Assembly: GCF_003071065.1 (NCBI RefSeq)
Contig: NZ_QCXX01000006.1
Coordinates: 186,001 to 250,000, forward strand
Length of the DNA stretch: 64,000 nt
From: Sphingobacterium athyrii
GTDB taxonomy: Bacteria; Bacteroidota; Bacteroidia; Sphingobacteriales; Sphingobacteriaceae
Direction of reading: 5' to 3'
Shown here: one piece after another, positions 9,620 through 19,072 of the stretch
Layout: each line of letters begins with the position of its first letter
Position numbering within the stretch: the first letter of the stretch is position 1
Position numbers and translations under genes: made by a program
Notes under the pieces: model-generated
Seen by the model: only the letters and a program-made list of their open reading frames with translations
The model's database searches: none
What the model was told of the DNA's origin: nothing

Positions 9620-10576
9620 ATGAGAAACGGAGATAAATCAATACAAGGTATTTGTTTTGGAGAGGTTCTTTGGGACAATCTACCTACAGGCAAAAAATTG
9701 GGTGGCGCTCCTTTGAATGTAGCGTATCACCTGAATAAATTGGGTGTTGTGACGCGTATGCTGACACGCATAGGCCGTGATGAAAATGGAAGCGAACTGC
9801 TTTCTGCGTGTGAGCAACTGGGAATTCCGACAACACTTTTTCAGTTTGACGACAGTTTACCCACCTCAACGGTCGAGGTTACGATTGATGCGGAACGCAA
9901 TGTACAATACGAAATCGTTTATCCTGTTGCTTGGGATAGAATAGCGGTGGATACTGTTGTGCTGGAAGAGGTTGAGGTCATAGATTTTTTGGTATACGGC
10001 AGTTTAGCCTGTAGAGATGAGATAAGTTTTCAAAGCTTGTTGTTGTTACTGGAAAAAGCACGTTTCCGCGTGATGGATGTCAATCTGCGCGCTCCATATT
10101 TCGGTCCCGAAAAAATACATAGCCTTTTAAAATACGCTGATTTTGTGAAAATGAATGCCGAAGAACTGCACATTATTTCGGATTGGAATGGTGCTACAGC
10201 TACTTCTACTGATCAGCAGCGTGTAGATCTAATCATGGAGCGTTTTGCAATTCAGGAAGTTATAGTAACGTATGGTGCAGACGGTGCAGTGTATCATTTT
10301 AAAAAAGACAATATAAGTTATCATTTTCCAGCATTGAAGGTTCAGGTAGAAGATACGATTGGAAGCGGGGATTCATTTTTGGCAGCTTTTCTGGCCAAGA
10401 GGTTTCAGATGCAGGATGGTGTTCAACTTGAGGAAGTACTGGAATTTGCAGCTACGCTCAGTGGTTTTGTGACGCAGAGCAGCGGTGCATGCCCTGCTTA
10501 TAGTCCTGAAGATATCAACCGCTTCCATTGGCTGAATCCAATCTTTCGCGATAGCAATCTAAAGGTGAAACAATAG
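9620..10576 (+). CDS. PfkB-family carbohydrate kinase (probable fructokinase)
   Basis: A 318-aa cytoplasmic sugar kinase of the ribokinase/PfkB family. The N-terminal GGAPLNVAYHLNKLG motif (about 28-42) and the C-terminal DTIGSGD motif (245-251, catalytic Asp251) are the two family signatures; Ser249 stands where Ala is usual, a common variant. It would phosphorylate fructose entering through the upstream symporter, 86 bp away. The SusC gene follows after 72 bp. Context and the GGAPLNVA motif favour fructokinase; other PfkB sugars cannot be excluded from sequence alone. Confidence 0.88.
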   Translation: MRNGDKSIQGICFGEVLWDNLPTGKKLGGAPLNVAYHLNKLGVVTRMLTRIGRDENGSELLSACEQLGIPTTLFQFDDSLPTSTVEVTIDAERNVQYEIVYPVAWDRIAVDTVVLEEVEVIDFLVYGSLACRDEISFQSLLLLLEKARFRVMDVNLRAPYFGPEKIHSLLKYADFVKMNAEELHIISDWNGATATSTDQQRVDLIMERFAIQEVIVTYGADGAVYHFKKDNISYHFPALKVQVEDTIGSGDSFLAAFLAKRFQMQDGVQLEEVLEFAATLSGFVTQSSGACPAYSPEDINRFHWLNPIFRDSNLKVKQ

Positions 10577-10648
10577 CTGTTTATGACAAAAATAAAACCA
10601 ACAGCGAGACAAATAATCTAATTAATAATCTACTTATAATAACCAATT

Positions 10649-13600
10649 ATGTTTACAAGACAGCAAGTTATGTTGCTCCCGTCTTTGGCACTCTTTTCGG
10701 TAGCTGCTTTCGCGCAGCAGACAGAAATTCGGGGGCGGATTTCGGACAGCGGAACAGCGGCTCCTATCGCTGGAGCGTCATTAGTGGTCAAGGGAACCAC
10801 TCAGGCAACCAAATCGAATGAAAAAGGGGAATTTGTGTTGCAGGTATCGGGTAACAAAGGTACTTTGGAAATAACCTATGTAGGCTACGAACCTCAGACT
10901 ATGTTATTGGGGGATCGGAAATTTTTGGATATCCGATTGATCAGCACCGAAAAGGGACTTGATGAAGTGGTTGTTACAGGCTACCAGACCGAGCGCAAAA
11001 AGGACCTGACTGGGGCGGTGAGCGTCGTCAATGTGACAGAAATGATGAAAGCGCCTGAAAATAATCCAATGAAAGCACTTCAGGGACGCGTGGCAGGTAT
11101 GACGGTAACCTCTGACGGTAGTCCTAGCGGAGCTGCCACGGTACGGATGCGCGGTATCAGTTCGATCAACAGTAGCCAAGATCCACTCTATGTCATTGAT
11201 GGGGTACCTACGCAAGGTGGGATGCATGAGCTTAATGCTAACGACATCGAGAGTATTCAAGTCCTGAAAGATGCCTCATCAGCAAGTATCTATGGATCAC
11301 GCGCAGCAAATGGCGTTATTGTGATTACAACCAAAAGAGGAAAAATCGGCGCAACAAAACTTACAGTTGATGCCTATGCAACCAGTACACATTTTAACAA
11401 CCGGATGAAGGTGCTTAACGCCCAGCAGTATGGACAGGCACTATGGCAGGCTACGATTAATAGCGGTGGTAATCCGAACAGCAATAATATTGGTTATCAG
11501 TTTGAGTGGAACAATGACGCTAATGGTCTGCCACAGCTAAACAAGGTCGTTATACCACAATATATCGACCGCGAGCATACCATGTATGCCGCAGATACGG
11601 ATTGGTTCGATGAAGTTTCTAAACCAGGTCTGCTCCAGTCCTATAATGCCACTTTGAGTTCGGCGACGGATAAGTCGAGTTCATACTTCTCGTTGGGTTA
11701 TCTGCGTAATAACGGAACTCTTCGTTATACGGATTTCCAGCGCATATCAGCTCGGATGAATGCCGATTACAAACTTTTTGATGGTAAGCTGGTTGTTGGG
11801 GAGAATTTTACGGTCAACAATACAGGCGAGGTACAGGTACCCGGAGATGTACTTGATCTATCCCTGAAAGCATTGCCTATCATACCAGTACATACTGTTG
11901 ACGGCATTGGTTGGGGCGGTCCAGCGCTGGGAATGAACGATCGCCATAATCCGGTACGCCTGCTACATGATAACAGAAATAATAAATACAACTATTGGCG
12001 GTTATTTGGAAATGTCTATGCCGATTTGCAGCTTATTAAAGACTTGCATCTCCGGACAAGCTATGGGATAGATTACGGTAATTATTATAAACGTAACTTG
12101 CAAGTTTCCTACCTTTCCGGGTTTATGAGCAGCGATAGAAGTGCTGTCAATATGGAACAGTCACATGGAATGAAATGGACTTGGTCGAATACGGCAACCT
12201 ACCGAAAAGAGATCGCTAATCATACGATAGACCTATTGGCTGGTGTTGAAATGAATCGTCAGAATGATATTAATTTTAACGCATATACCGGTGGTGATGG
12301 GGCTTTTTCTATCGAAACGCCTGAGTATATGTGGCCTGGCGTAAGCACTGGAATTGCTGCTGTCGGTGGTACCTCGACAGGCTTTTCGCTCCTCTCTTAT
12401 TTTGGAAAGGCAAACTATTCTTTTGATGACCGTTATTTGGCTTCCTTTACAGTGAGACATGATGGCTCTTCCCGTTTTGGCAAAAATAACCGCTTTGCAA
12501 CCTTTCCAGCTGTAACAGCGGGCTGGCGGATTTCATCCGAACGTTTTATGGCGAATACCAAAGATTATATTTCTGATCTTAAATTACGTGTGGGCTGGGG
12601 GCAGACGGGGAATCAGGGGATTGGTAATCTAGCGACTTATGCACTTTTTGTGCCTGAGTATGGGATCGGTGACCCAACCTGGAATATCGTCGACGGTACT
12701 GCTTATGATCTTTCGGGTTCGGGAACCGGAATCTTACCTTCGGGATACCGGAAAATTCAGACAGAAAACAACGATCTGAAGTGGGAAACTACGACACAGA
12801 CCAATATCGGTTTGGACTTCACGCTGTTTGGCCAAAGTCTTTACGGGTCAGTTGATTGGTATGTCAAAGCAACAAAAGATATGCTGATTAATCCCGCCTA
12901 TATTGGTGTTGTAGGTGAGGGTGGTTATCGCTGGGCCAATGGGGCTTCGATGGAAAACAAAGGCCTGGATTTTACTGTGGGATACCGCAATAAGACCGCT
13001 TTTGGGTTGGATTATGATGTGACCGCTGTCTTATCGTCGTATAAAAACAAGGTAACTCACTTGCCTGTAGCCGTTGAAAACTCCTACGGTGGACGCCAGG
13101 GGGATAATATTATTGGTAGACCGTTGGGTTCGTTTTATGGTTATGTAACCGATGGGATCTTTCAAAATCAGATGGATGTTGACAATCATGTCAACCAAAC
13201 GGGGAAAGGGATCGGGCGATTGCGCTACGTAAATGTGTATGATGCAGATCAGCAAATTACAGACATGGACCGTACCTGGATCGGAAACCCACACCCTGAT
13301 TTTTCCTATAGTTTGAATATCGCACTGAAATATAAGGGCTTCGATCTTTCAGCCTATTTTCAGGGGGTGCAGGGGATTGATGTTGAAAATTGGCTGAAAA
13401 AACAGACTGATTTTTGGAGTGTAGATGATGTAAACTCCAACAAGGGTGTGCGCCTGCTCAATGCTTGGACACCGCAGAATCCAACTTCGACAATTCCAGC
13501 ATTGCAGACGACAAATAATAATGATGAAGGCCGACTGTCCAATTATTTTATTGAAAACGGATCCTATCTGAAACTTCGAAACCTGTCCATTGGATACACG

Positions 13601-13774
13601 TTACCCACAGCAACCGCTTCTCGTTTGCGGATGAGCCGGTTACGCGTCTACCTTACGGGACAGAATCTGTTTACTGTCAAATCGAAGAATTTTACTGGTG
13701 TAGATCCGGAGAATGTAGGCTGGGGCTATCCTATCCCTACGACATGGACCGCGGGAGTAAATATTGGCTTTTAG
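10649..13774 (+). CDS. SusC-family TonB-dependent transporter of the fructan locus
   Basis: A 1041-aa outer-membrane transporter with signal peptide (about 1-22), carboxypeptidase-regulatory-like domain (about 26-97), TonB-box region LDEVVVTGYQ (104-113), plug, and a barrel ending in TAGVNIGF. There is no STN domain. It lies between the fructokinase and a SusD gene, with two GH32-type genes downstream, matching the levan transporter BT1763 in context. Import of fructo-oligosaccharides is inferred. The leader just upstream carries two copies of AATAATCTA (10612-10620 and 10624-10632). Confidence 0.92.
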   Translation: MFTRQQVMLLPSLALFSVAAFAQQTEIRGRISDSGTAAPIAGASLVVKGTTQATKSNEKGEFVLQVSGNKGTLEITYVGYEPQTMLLGDRKFLDIRLISTEKGLDEVVVTGYQTERKKDLTGAVSVVNVTEMMKAPENNPMKALQGRVAGMTVTSDGSPSGAATVRMRGISSINSSQDPLYVIDGVPTQGGMHELNANDIESIQVLKDASSASIYGSRAANGVIVITTKRGKIGATKLTVDAYATSTHFNNRMKVLNAQQYGQALWQATINSGGNPNSNNIGYQFEWNNDANGLPQLNKVVIPQYIDREHTMYAADTDWFDEVSKPGLLQSYNATLSSATDKSSSYFSLGYLRNNGTLRYTDFQRISARMNADYKLFDGKLVVGENFTVNNTGEVQVPGDVLDLSLKALPIIPVHTVDGIGWGGPALGMNDRHNPVRLLHDNRNNKYNYWRLFGNVYADLQLIKDLHLRTSYGIDYGNYYKRNLQVSYLSGFMSSDRSAVNMEQSHGMKWTWSNTATYRKEIANHTIDLLAGVEMNRQNDINFNAYTGGDGAFSIETPEYMWPGVSTGIAAVGGTSTGFSLLSYFGKANYSFDDRYLASFTVRHDGSSRFGKNNRFATFPAVTAGWRISSERFMANTKDYISDLKLRVGWGQTGNQGIGNLATYALFVPEYGIGDPTWNIVDGTAYDLSGSGTGILPSGYRKIQTENNDLKWETTTQTNIGLDFTLFGQSLYGSVDWYVKATKDMLINPAYIGVVGEGGYRWANGASMENKGLDFTVGYRNKTAFGLDYDVTAVLSSYKNKVTHLPVAVENSYGGRQGDNIIGRPLGSFYGYVTDGIFQNQMDVDNHVNQTGKGIGRLRYVNVYDADQQITDMDRTWIGNPHPDFSYSLNIALKYKGFDLSAYFQGVQGIDVENWLKKQTDFWSVDDVNSNKGVRLLNAWTPQNPTSTIPALQTTNNNDEGRLSNYFIENGSYLKLRNLSIGYTLPTATASRLRMSRLRVYLTGQNLFTVKSKNFTGVDPENVGWGYPIPTTWTAGVNIGF

Positions 13775-13863
13775 CAGAAAGTAACCGAGAATCCTTAGAT
13801 AATGGACAAAGGAACCAAAAGAATAATCCATCAATATGGAACATGTTAATAAATAGAATTCCA

Positions 13864-15549
13864 ATGAAAAAAATAACCAATAAACTAGCGATAATAATGA
13901 TGGTGTCAACCGGCCTACTGTCCGGATGTACCAAGTTTCTGGAGCAGACCCCCAATGCTGTACTGAGCTCCGACCAGGTAAAGGAACCTGAAAGATTACT
14001 GACGGCTACGTATGCTGCTTTGGGCAATGACCATTATGATGTACCTTTTAGCCTCTGGCCTTATGGTACAGTAAGGTCTGATGACGCGTACAAAGGTGGT
14101 TCGGGTCCGCAGGATATTCAAACGTTCCATTTTTTGGAGGTATCCAGCAATATTACGACCAATTTTGCGGAGCTGGATAAATTATGGTTTCAGCTGTATG
14201 TAGCCATTTCACGTGCCAATACGACGATCAAAACGATTCAGGAAATGGATGGTTTTGAAGGAAAGGAGGGAAAATTGGCCGAAGCAAGATTTCTGCGAGG
14301 ACACTTCTATTTTATGCTTAAAAACCTCTTTAAGTATGTGCCCTATATCGATGAAAATGTGCCGATAGATAATTATGAAACGGTATCAAATCGAGCGTTG
14401 AGCAACGATGCACTCTGGCAAAAAATTGTCGACGACTTTCAGTACGCGGTAGATCATTTGCCGACCACGCAAACGGAAATTGGTCGTGCCAACCGAATTG
14501 CAGCTGCTGCTTATCTTGCGAAAACATATCTGTATAAAGCTTATCGCCAGGACAATGCCGAGCGACATGCCGTAACAGGAATTAACTCGGACGATCTGAA
14601 TAAAGTGTTGGAAAATACAGACATTGTACTTGCTTCAAATCATGCACTTGAAGCGGACTTCGCTTTCAACTTTTTGCCCGGGAAATATGAGAACGGTACA
14701 GAAGCAATTTTTTCAGTTCAATTTTCAAAAGATGATGGAACCAAGTTTGGCCGTGTGAATTTCTCGGATGTGCTCTCTGTGCCAATGGGTGTCGGTTGCT
14801 GCGATTTTAATAAACCTAGTCAAAGCTTGGTAAATGCATTTCGCACGACAGGAAAGGGTGTGCCTCTTGATAACTACAATACTTTAAATACGTTCAACGC
14901 TTCGGAAAAATATGACCCAAGGTTATTTCATACCGTAGCGATTCCGGGACTGCCTTATAAATACAATACCAAACGCACCTATCAAGAGAGCTGGAATCGT
15001 AATCCCGCGGACTATTCGGTTTATGCTTCGCTGAAAGAGAACGTTGATCCTGATTGTGATTGTTTTGTACCGATGGCTCCATTTTTTGCGAATACCAAAA
15101 ACCGTATTGTGCTGCGTGTGGCCGATGTCTTGCTGATGCGTGCCGAAGCACTTATAGAATCACATCGTCCGGCCGAAGCCTTACCGTTGATCAACCAAGT
15201 GCGTCTGCGTGCAAAAAATAGTGCCACAATGACGGGGTATGCCACCGATAAAATGTTGATCGAAACGTATAAAAATGGTGAAAATATCATATGGAACGAG
15301 GAAAATGCACGGAAGGCTTTACGTTGGGAGCGCCGTTTGGAATTAGCGATGGAAAATGGCCGGTTCTTCGACCTGGTACGCTGGGGAATTGCGGATCAAA
15401 CCATGAATGCGTATTATGAATCGGAGAAATCGCGTCGTTCTTATTATGCTGTAGCTCATTTTACGGCAGATAAGAATGAGTATTTGCCCATTCCGGAAGC
15501 ACAGATCAGGTTAAGCAAGTACCTCTATAAACAAAACCCGGGATATTAA
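13864..15549 (+). CDS. SusD-family lipoprotein of the fructan locus
   Basis: A 561-aa surface lipoprotein, partner of the preceding SusC. The chosen start is the ATG at 13864 (MKKITNKLAIIM...), which gives a proper signal peptide with lipobox LSGC and lipidated Cys22. The reading frame is open back to 13744, but that extension would overlap the SusC gene and bury the signal peptide. SusD features include the early sequence FLEQTPNAVLSSDQ, the ARFLRGHFYFML helix, the RWERRLELAMENGRFFDLVRWG motif and the ending KQNPGY. It probably binds levan or inulin fragments at the surface. Confidence 0.92.
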   Translation: MKKITNKLAIIMMVSTGLLSGCTKFLEQTPNAVLSSDQVKEPERLLTATYAALGNDHYDVPFSLWPYGTVRSDDAYKGGSGPQDIQTFHFLEVSSNITTNFAELDKLWFQLYVAISRANTTIKTIQEMDGFEGKEGKLAEARFLRGHFYFMLKNLFKYVPYIDENVPIDNYETVSNRALSNDALWQKIVDDFQYAVDHLPTTQTEIGRANRIAAAAYLAKTYLYKAYRQDNAERHAVTGINSDDLNKVLENTDIVLASNHALEADFAFNFLPGKYENGTEAIFSVQFSKDDGTKFGRVNFSDVLSVPMGVGCCDFNKPSQSLVNAFRTTGKGVPLDNYNTLNTFNASEKYDPRLFHTVAIPGLPYKYNTKRTYQESWNRNPADYSVYASLKENVDPDCDCFVPMAPFFANTKNRIVLRVADVLLMRAEALIESHRPAEALPLINQVRLRAKNSATMTGYATDKMLIETYKNGENIIWNEENARKALRWERRLELAMENGRFFDLVRWGIADQTMNAYYESEKSRRSYYAVAHFTADKNEYLPIPEAQIRLSKYLYKQNPGY

Positions 15550-15840
15550 AACATTAGCCAATGCCTCTTGTGGGAATATTAAAACGAACGATAGGATAGT
15601 GTCTTGTGGTTCCGTCAATATTGGTCTGTTTTCAATTTTTACGCTAAAGAGCTTAGAAAATAGTTCCGATATACTTTAAGCAAAAAAAGACTGAAGCGCC
15701 TAGGTAGTGACAATTCATCATAATGAGATGGTTGTTGCGAAGATTGAACGTAAGTGAAACAGGATGGATTAGGAGGAATTAAAGATACTGTAGGGGAATA
15801 GGCAAAACAATAGTAAGTAATAGTTTTATTGAGATCGTAA

Positions 15841-17445
15841 ATGAAAACAAAATTTTATTTAATTCAGGTGCTATACTTGATAGCGTTGCTGACAAGTTGT
15901 AAAAGTGGTGATCAAAGCTTGCCTCTCGATAAGCAGAGTGATCCAGAAGCAGTAGATCGGTCTATTTCCTGTACTTCGGTACAGGAAGCCGGTCTGTTTC
16001 AGACCTTTTATAAGCCACAGGAGGGATTTGTCGGAGATCCCATGCCGTATTACAATGCCGATGATAGAAATTATTATTTGTTTTATCTCTACGAAAATGC
16101 CAATCGTCATCCGATTTATGTGACCAAAACCAGCGATTACGCCACATTTGATGGTTTTACACAAGTATTGCCGGCCGGGGCTATCGGAAGTCAGGATGAA
16201 TGGATAGGGACAGGCAGTTTTATTAAGAAGGATCAGACCTATTTTTGTTTTTATACGGGGCATAATGGCAACCTGAACCCAGCCGAAAAAGTGATGATCG
16301 CGACTTCGACAGATTTACTGAATTGGACAAAGCAGCCTGCCTGGACAATAGAGGCCGCTCCGGGGTATGACCAAAACAATTTTCGGGATCCCCATGTCTA
16401 TTGGGACGAAACTCGTGGCAGTTACGTGATGTTGGTAACCACGCGTAAGGATGGCAAAGGTGCTATTGCACGGTATACATCAGCAGACCTGAACAATTGG
16501 TCTAGTATAACACCCATCGTAGCGACAGATGCACAAGCTGTAGGAAAGTATCAGATTGAAACGGATGCAGAAATACTGGAGTGTCCAGATCTATTTAAAA
16601 TGGGAGACAAATGGTATTTGACATTCTCCCGGATCAATCGGGACGCGCATCGCAAGACTTTTTATCGCATTGCTGATTCACCCGATGGCCCTTGGAAAAT
16701 ATGTCGAGATGCAAACGGCCATCATGAAACTTTTGATGGCTTATACCTTTATGCTGGCAAGACAGCAAGTGATGGAACAGCGCGCTACCTATCGGGTTGG
16801 TGCTCCACAGGGCAGACCATTAACAGTAATAATGAATTGCCCTGGTCTGGAACTTTGATTACGCACAGGCTATTGCAGGGGCCGACAGGGAGATTATATC
16901 CGGGTATTCCCGCTGCTGTGGACAATAAGTTTAATGAGGAGTTACTGTTTGAAAAGCTGAATGCTGTTGGAAATGTTTTGGAAAATAATAAAACATATCG
17001 TATAACGGCGCAGTCCAATGGGAGGAGCTATGCACAATTCAACAGAAACAAAACCGCTGTTAAAATATCAATGACGATAGATGCTTCGCAATCTGACCAC
17101 TTTGGTTTCACTTTTGGTGCTTGTGACAATCCTTCTGAGTTGTACAGTATTGCCTTCGACTTAACTTCTGCAAATCGCTGGGGCATGCCTTCGCTCTTTA
17201 TGAATCGGGAAGTCAGTTTGGGGGGGACAGCTGGAAAAACAGAACTTAACTTTACGCCGTTGATCATACCTGCCGATAAACGTTTTGACGTAAAAATTGT
17301 CATCGAAAAATCTATCTGTGTGGTCTATGTTAATAATAATGTCGCTTTTACCAATCGTATTTATAAAATGGAGCAGAATCCATGGACGATTTATGCTGAT
17401 CAGGGTACCATTAAAGTCAATATGATGAAAGTCGAGAAATCATAA
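15841..17445 (+). CDS. GH32-type lipoprotein, possible surface fructan hydrolase
   Basis: A 534-aa lipoprotein with lipobox LTSC (Cys20), so probably anchored in the outer membrane. The body shows the five-bladed-propeller GH32/GH68 pattern: candidate nucleophile Asp66 in VGDPMPYY, the transition-state Asp183 in FRDPHVYW, and the general acid Glu247 in ILECPDLF. The first motif departs from the classical WMNDPNG, placing it in a divergent subgroup. The C-terminal 170 residues form a beta-sandwich-like domain. It follows SusD after a 291-bp gap and precedes a classical GH32 gene. It may be the endo-acting surface enzyme or a fructan-binding relative; all three carboxylates are present, which favours activity. 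Confidence 0.82.
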   Translation: MKTKFYLIQVLYLIALLTSCKSGDQSLPLDKQSDPEAVDRSISCTSVQEAGLFQTFYKPQEGFVGDPMPYYNADDRNYYLFYLYENANRHPIYVTKTSDYATFDGFTQVLPAGAIGSQDEWIGTGSFIKKDQTYFCFYTGHNGNLNPAEKVMIATSTDLLNWTKQPAWTIEAAPGYDQNNFRDPHVYWDETRGSYVMLVTTRKDGKGAIARYTSADLNNWSSITPIVATDAQAVGKYQIETDAEILECPDLFKMGDKWYLTFSRINRDAHRKTFYRIADSPDGPWKICRDANGHHETFDGLYLYAGKTASDGTARYLSGWCSTGQTINSNNELPWSGTLITHRLLQGPTGRLYPGIPAAVDNKFNEELLFEKLNAVGNVLENNKTYRITAQSNGRSYAQFNRNKTAVKISMTIDASQSDHFGFTFGACDNPSELYSIAFDLTSANRWGMPSLFMNREVSLGGTAGKTELNFTPLIIPADKRFDVKIVIEKSICVVYVNNNVAFTNRIYKMEQNPWTIYADQGTIKVNMMKVEKS

Positions 17446-17506
17446 GAAATATCGCTATTTTATGGACAAACATAAATAACCTGAAATGATATAAACTAAA
17501 TAAGCT

Positions 17507-19012
17507 ATGAATAGAATAAAGAAATATGGAACTATGCTGCTTCTTGCGGGCATAGCGAGTACAACATTTGCGCAAGTTGATTCGAAAGAAATAAAAGATC
17601 CTAAGGAAAAATACCGTCCGATCTACCATTTTACGCCCGGACAAGGCTGGATGAACGATCCGAATGGCATGGTATATATCAACGGAAATTATCACCTCTT
17701 TTTTCAGCATAATCCCGAAAAGCCAGTCTGGGGGCCTATGCATTGGGGGCATGCGACCAGCAAAGATCTGCTTCATTGGGATGAAAAAAAGATTGCCTTA
17801 TATCCGGACAGTTTAGGAACTATTTTCTCGGGCAGTGCTGTGATCGATAAGGATAATACGGCAGGTTTTGGAAAAGGTGCCATGGTCGCCATTTTTACCC
17901 ATCACAATCATCAGGAAGAAGACCGGAAAACAGGATTACATCAAAACCAAAGTTTGGCGTATAGTTTGGATGAGGGCGCTACTTGGACAAAGTATAAGGG
18001 GAATCCGGTGCTGCCAAATCCGGGTATATGGGATTTCAGAGATCCAAAAGTAATGTGGCATGCGCATAGTCAACGTTGGATCATGACTTTGGCAACCAAG
18101 GATTGTATTACCTTCTATTCATCTAAAAACTTAAAGGAATGGAATAAGGAAAGCGAATTTGGCAAAGAGGTGGGCGCCCATGGCGGAGTCTGGGAATGCC
18201 CAGATCTTATTCCCATGGATTATAAGGGCGTTACGAAATGGATTTTGTTGGTGAGTATCAATCCAGGAGGACCTAACGGCGGCTCGGTGACACAATATTT
18301 TGTCGGTGATTTTGATGGGCATCAGTTTCGTACCGAGGATACCAAAATTAAGTGGTTGGATTGGGGACCGGATAACTATGCTGGCGTAACCTGGAGCAAT
18401 CTAGGCGATAGACCTCTGATGATTGGTTGGATGAGCAATTGGCAATATGCTAATGAGGTGCCTACGACCGCATGGCGTTCCTCATCAACCATACCCCGTG
18501 TTTTATCCCTGGAAAAAGTTGGACAGTCTTTCTACGTCGCGAGTACTGCGCCTAAAGAAATTGAAACTGCATTTCGGCCGTTAAAAAAATACCATGACGG
18601 CGGGGCGAAAGAAGTCTCATTCGAGGAACACCTTCCACAAGCGTACCGTTTGGACCTCAAGAAATTGAAGCAACAGGCTTTTAAAGTGATCTTATCAAAT
18701 GAATCCGGTGACGAATTGGTCATTGGTTATCGTGAAGACCAAAATGCATATTACATCGATCGTTCTAAGTCCGGCGAAGTGTCTTTCAATGCGGAATTCG
18801 CTAAAACGGCTTTGGCGCAACGCTTGTTGAATACCGGAACATTGTCTTTCAGCTTGTATGTCGATGTGAGCTCTGTGGAGCTTTTTGCAGATGGAGGACT
18901 GACGACAATGACCAGCTTATTTTTTCCGAATAAGCCAATAACCAAGATTCGTATCCTAGGGGATAAAAAGCTGGAGTTTCAAGAGCTGAGCATCGCTGAG
19001 TTTAAAAAATAA
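17507..19012 (+). CDS. GH32 fructan hydrolase (levanase/exo-inulinase/invertase type)
   Basis: A 501-aa classical GH32 enzyme with a signal peptide ending near TTFAQ (residues 19-23) and no lipobox, hence probably periplasmic. All three catalytic motifs are intact: WMNDPNG with nucleophile Asp51, FRDP with Asp179, and WECPDL with general acid Glu230. The C-terminal beta-sandwich follows (about 350-501), including the SVELFADGG segment. It should release fructose from beta-2,1 or beta-2,6 fructans, or split sucrose, feeding the symporter and kinase of this locus. It is the last gene of the plus-strand row and is followed by a strong terminator. Linkage preference cannot be read here. Confidence 0.93.
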   Translation: MNRIKKYGTMLLLAGIASTTFAQVDSKEIKDPKEKYRPIYHFTPGQGWMNDPNGMVYINGNYHLFFQHNPEKPVWGPMHWGHATSKDLLHWDEKKIALYPDSLGTIFSGSAVIDKDNTAGFGKGAMVAIFTHHNHQEEDRKTGLHQNQSLAYSLDEGATWTKYKGNPVLPNPGIWDFRDPKVMWHAHSQRWIMTLATKDCITFYSSKNLKEWNKESEFGKEVGAHGGVWECPDLIPMDYKGVTKWILLVSINPGGPNGGSVTQYFVGDFDGHQFRTEDTKIKWLDWGPDNYAGVTWSNLGDRPLMIGWMSNWQYANEVPTTAWRSSSTIPRVLSLEKVGQSFYVASTAPKEIETAFRPLKKYHDGGAKEVSFEEHLPQAYRLDLKKLKQQAFKVILSNESGDELVIGYREDQNAYYIDRSKSGEVSFNAEFAKTALAQRLLNTGTLSFSLYVDVSSVELFADGGLTTMTSLFFPNKPITKIRILGDKKLEFQELSIAEFKK

Positions 19013-19026
19013 GCGCTGGTTTGTGC

Positions 19027-19067
19027 GATTAAAGCGATCCTTTGTCACGACAAGGATCGCTTTAATC
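19027..19067. terminator. Bidirectional terminator between convergent genes
   Basis: A perfect 16-bp stem, GATTAAAGCGATCCTT (19027-19042) with its complement at 19052-19067, encloses a 9-base loop. It sits 14 bp after the GH32 stop and just beyond the end of the convergent lyase gene. It has no long T run, but the stem is long and the position is typical. Confidence 0.75.
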
Positions 19068-19072
19068 CTGCG

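Noticed and set aside
13744..13863. N-terminal extension of the fructan-locus SusD overlapping the SusC gene
   Set aside because: It would place 40 residues before a perfect lipoprotein signal peptide; the ATG at 13864 is the sensible start.
15550..15840. Gap of 291 bp between SusD and the GH32-type lipoprotein gene as a place for a missing surface-binding protein
   Set aside because: No open frame of useful length or decayed gene could be seen on either strand.
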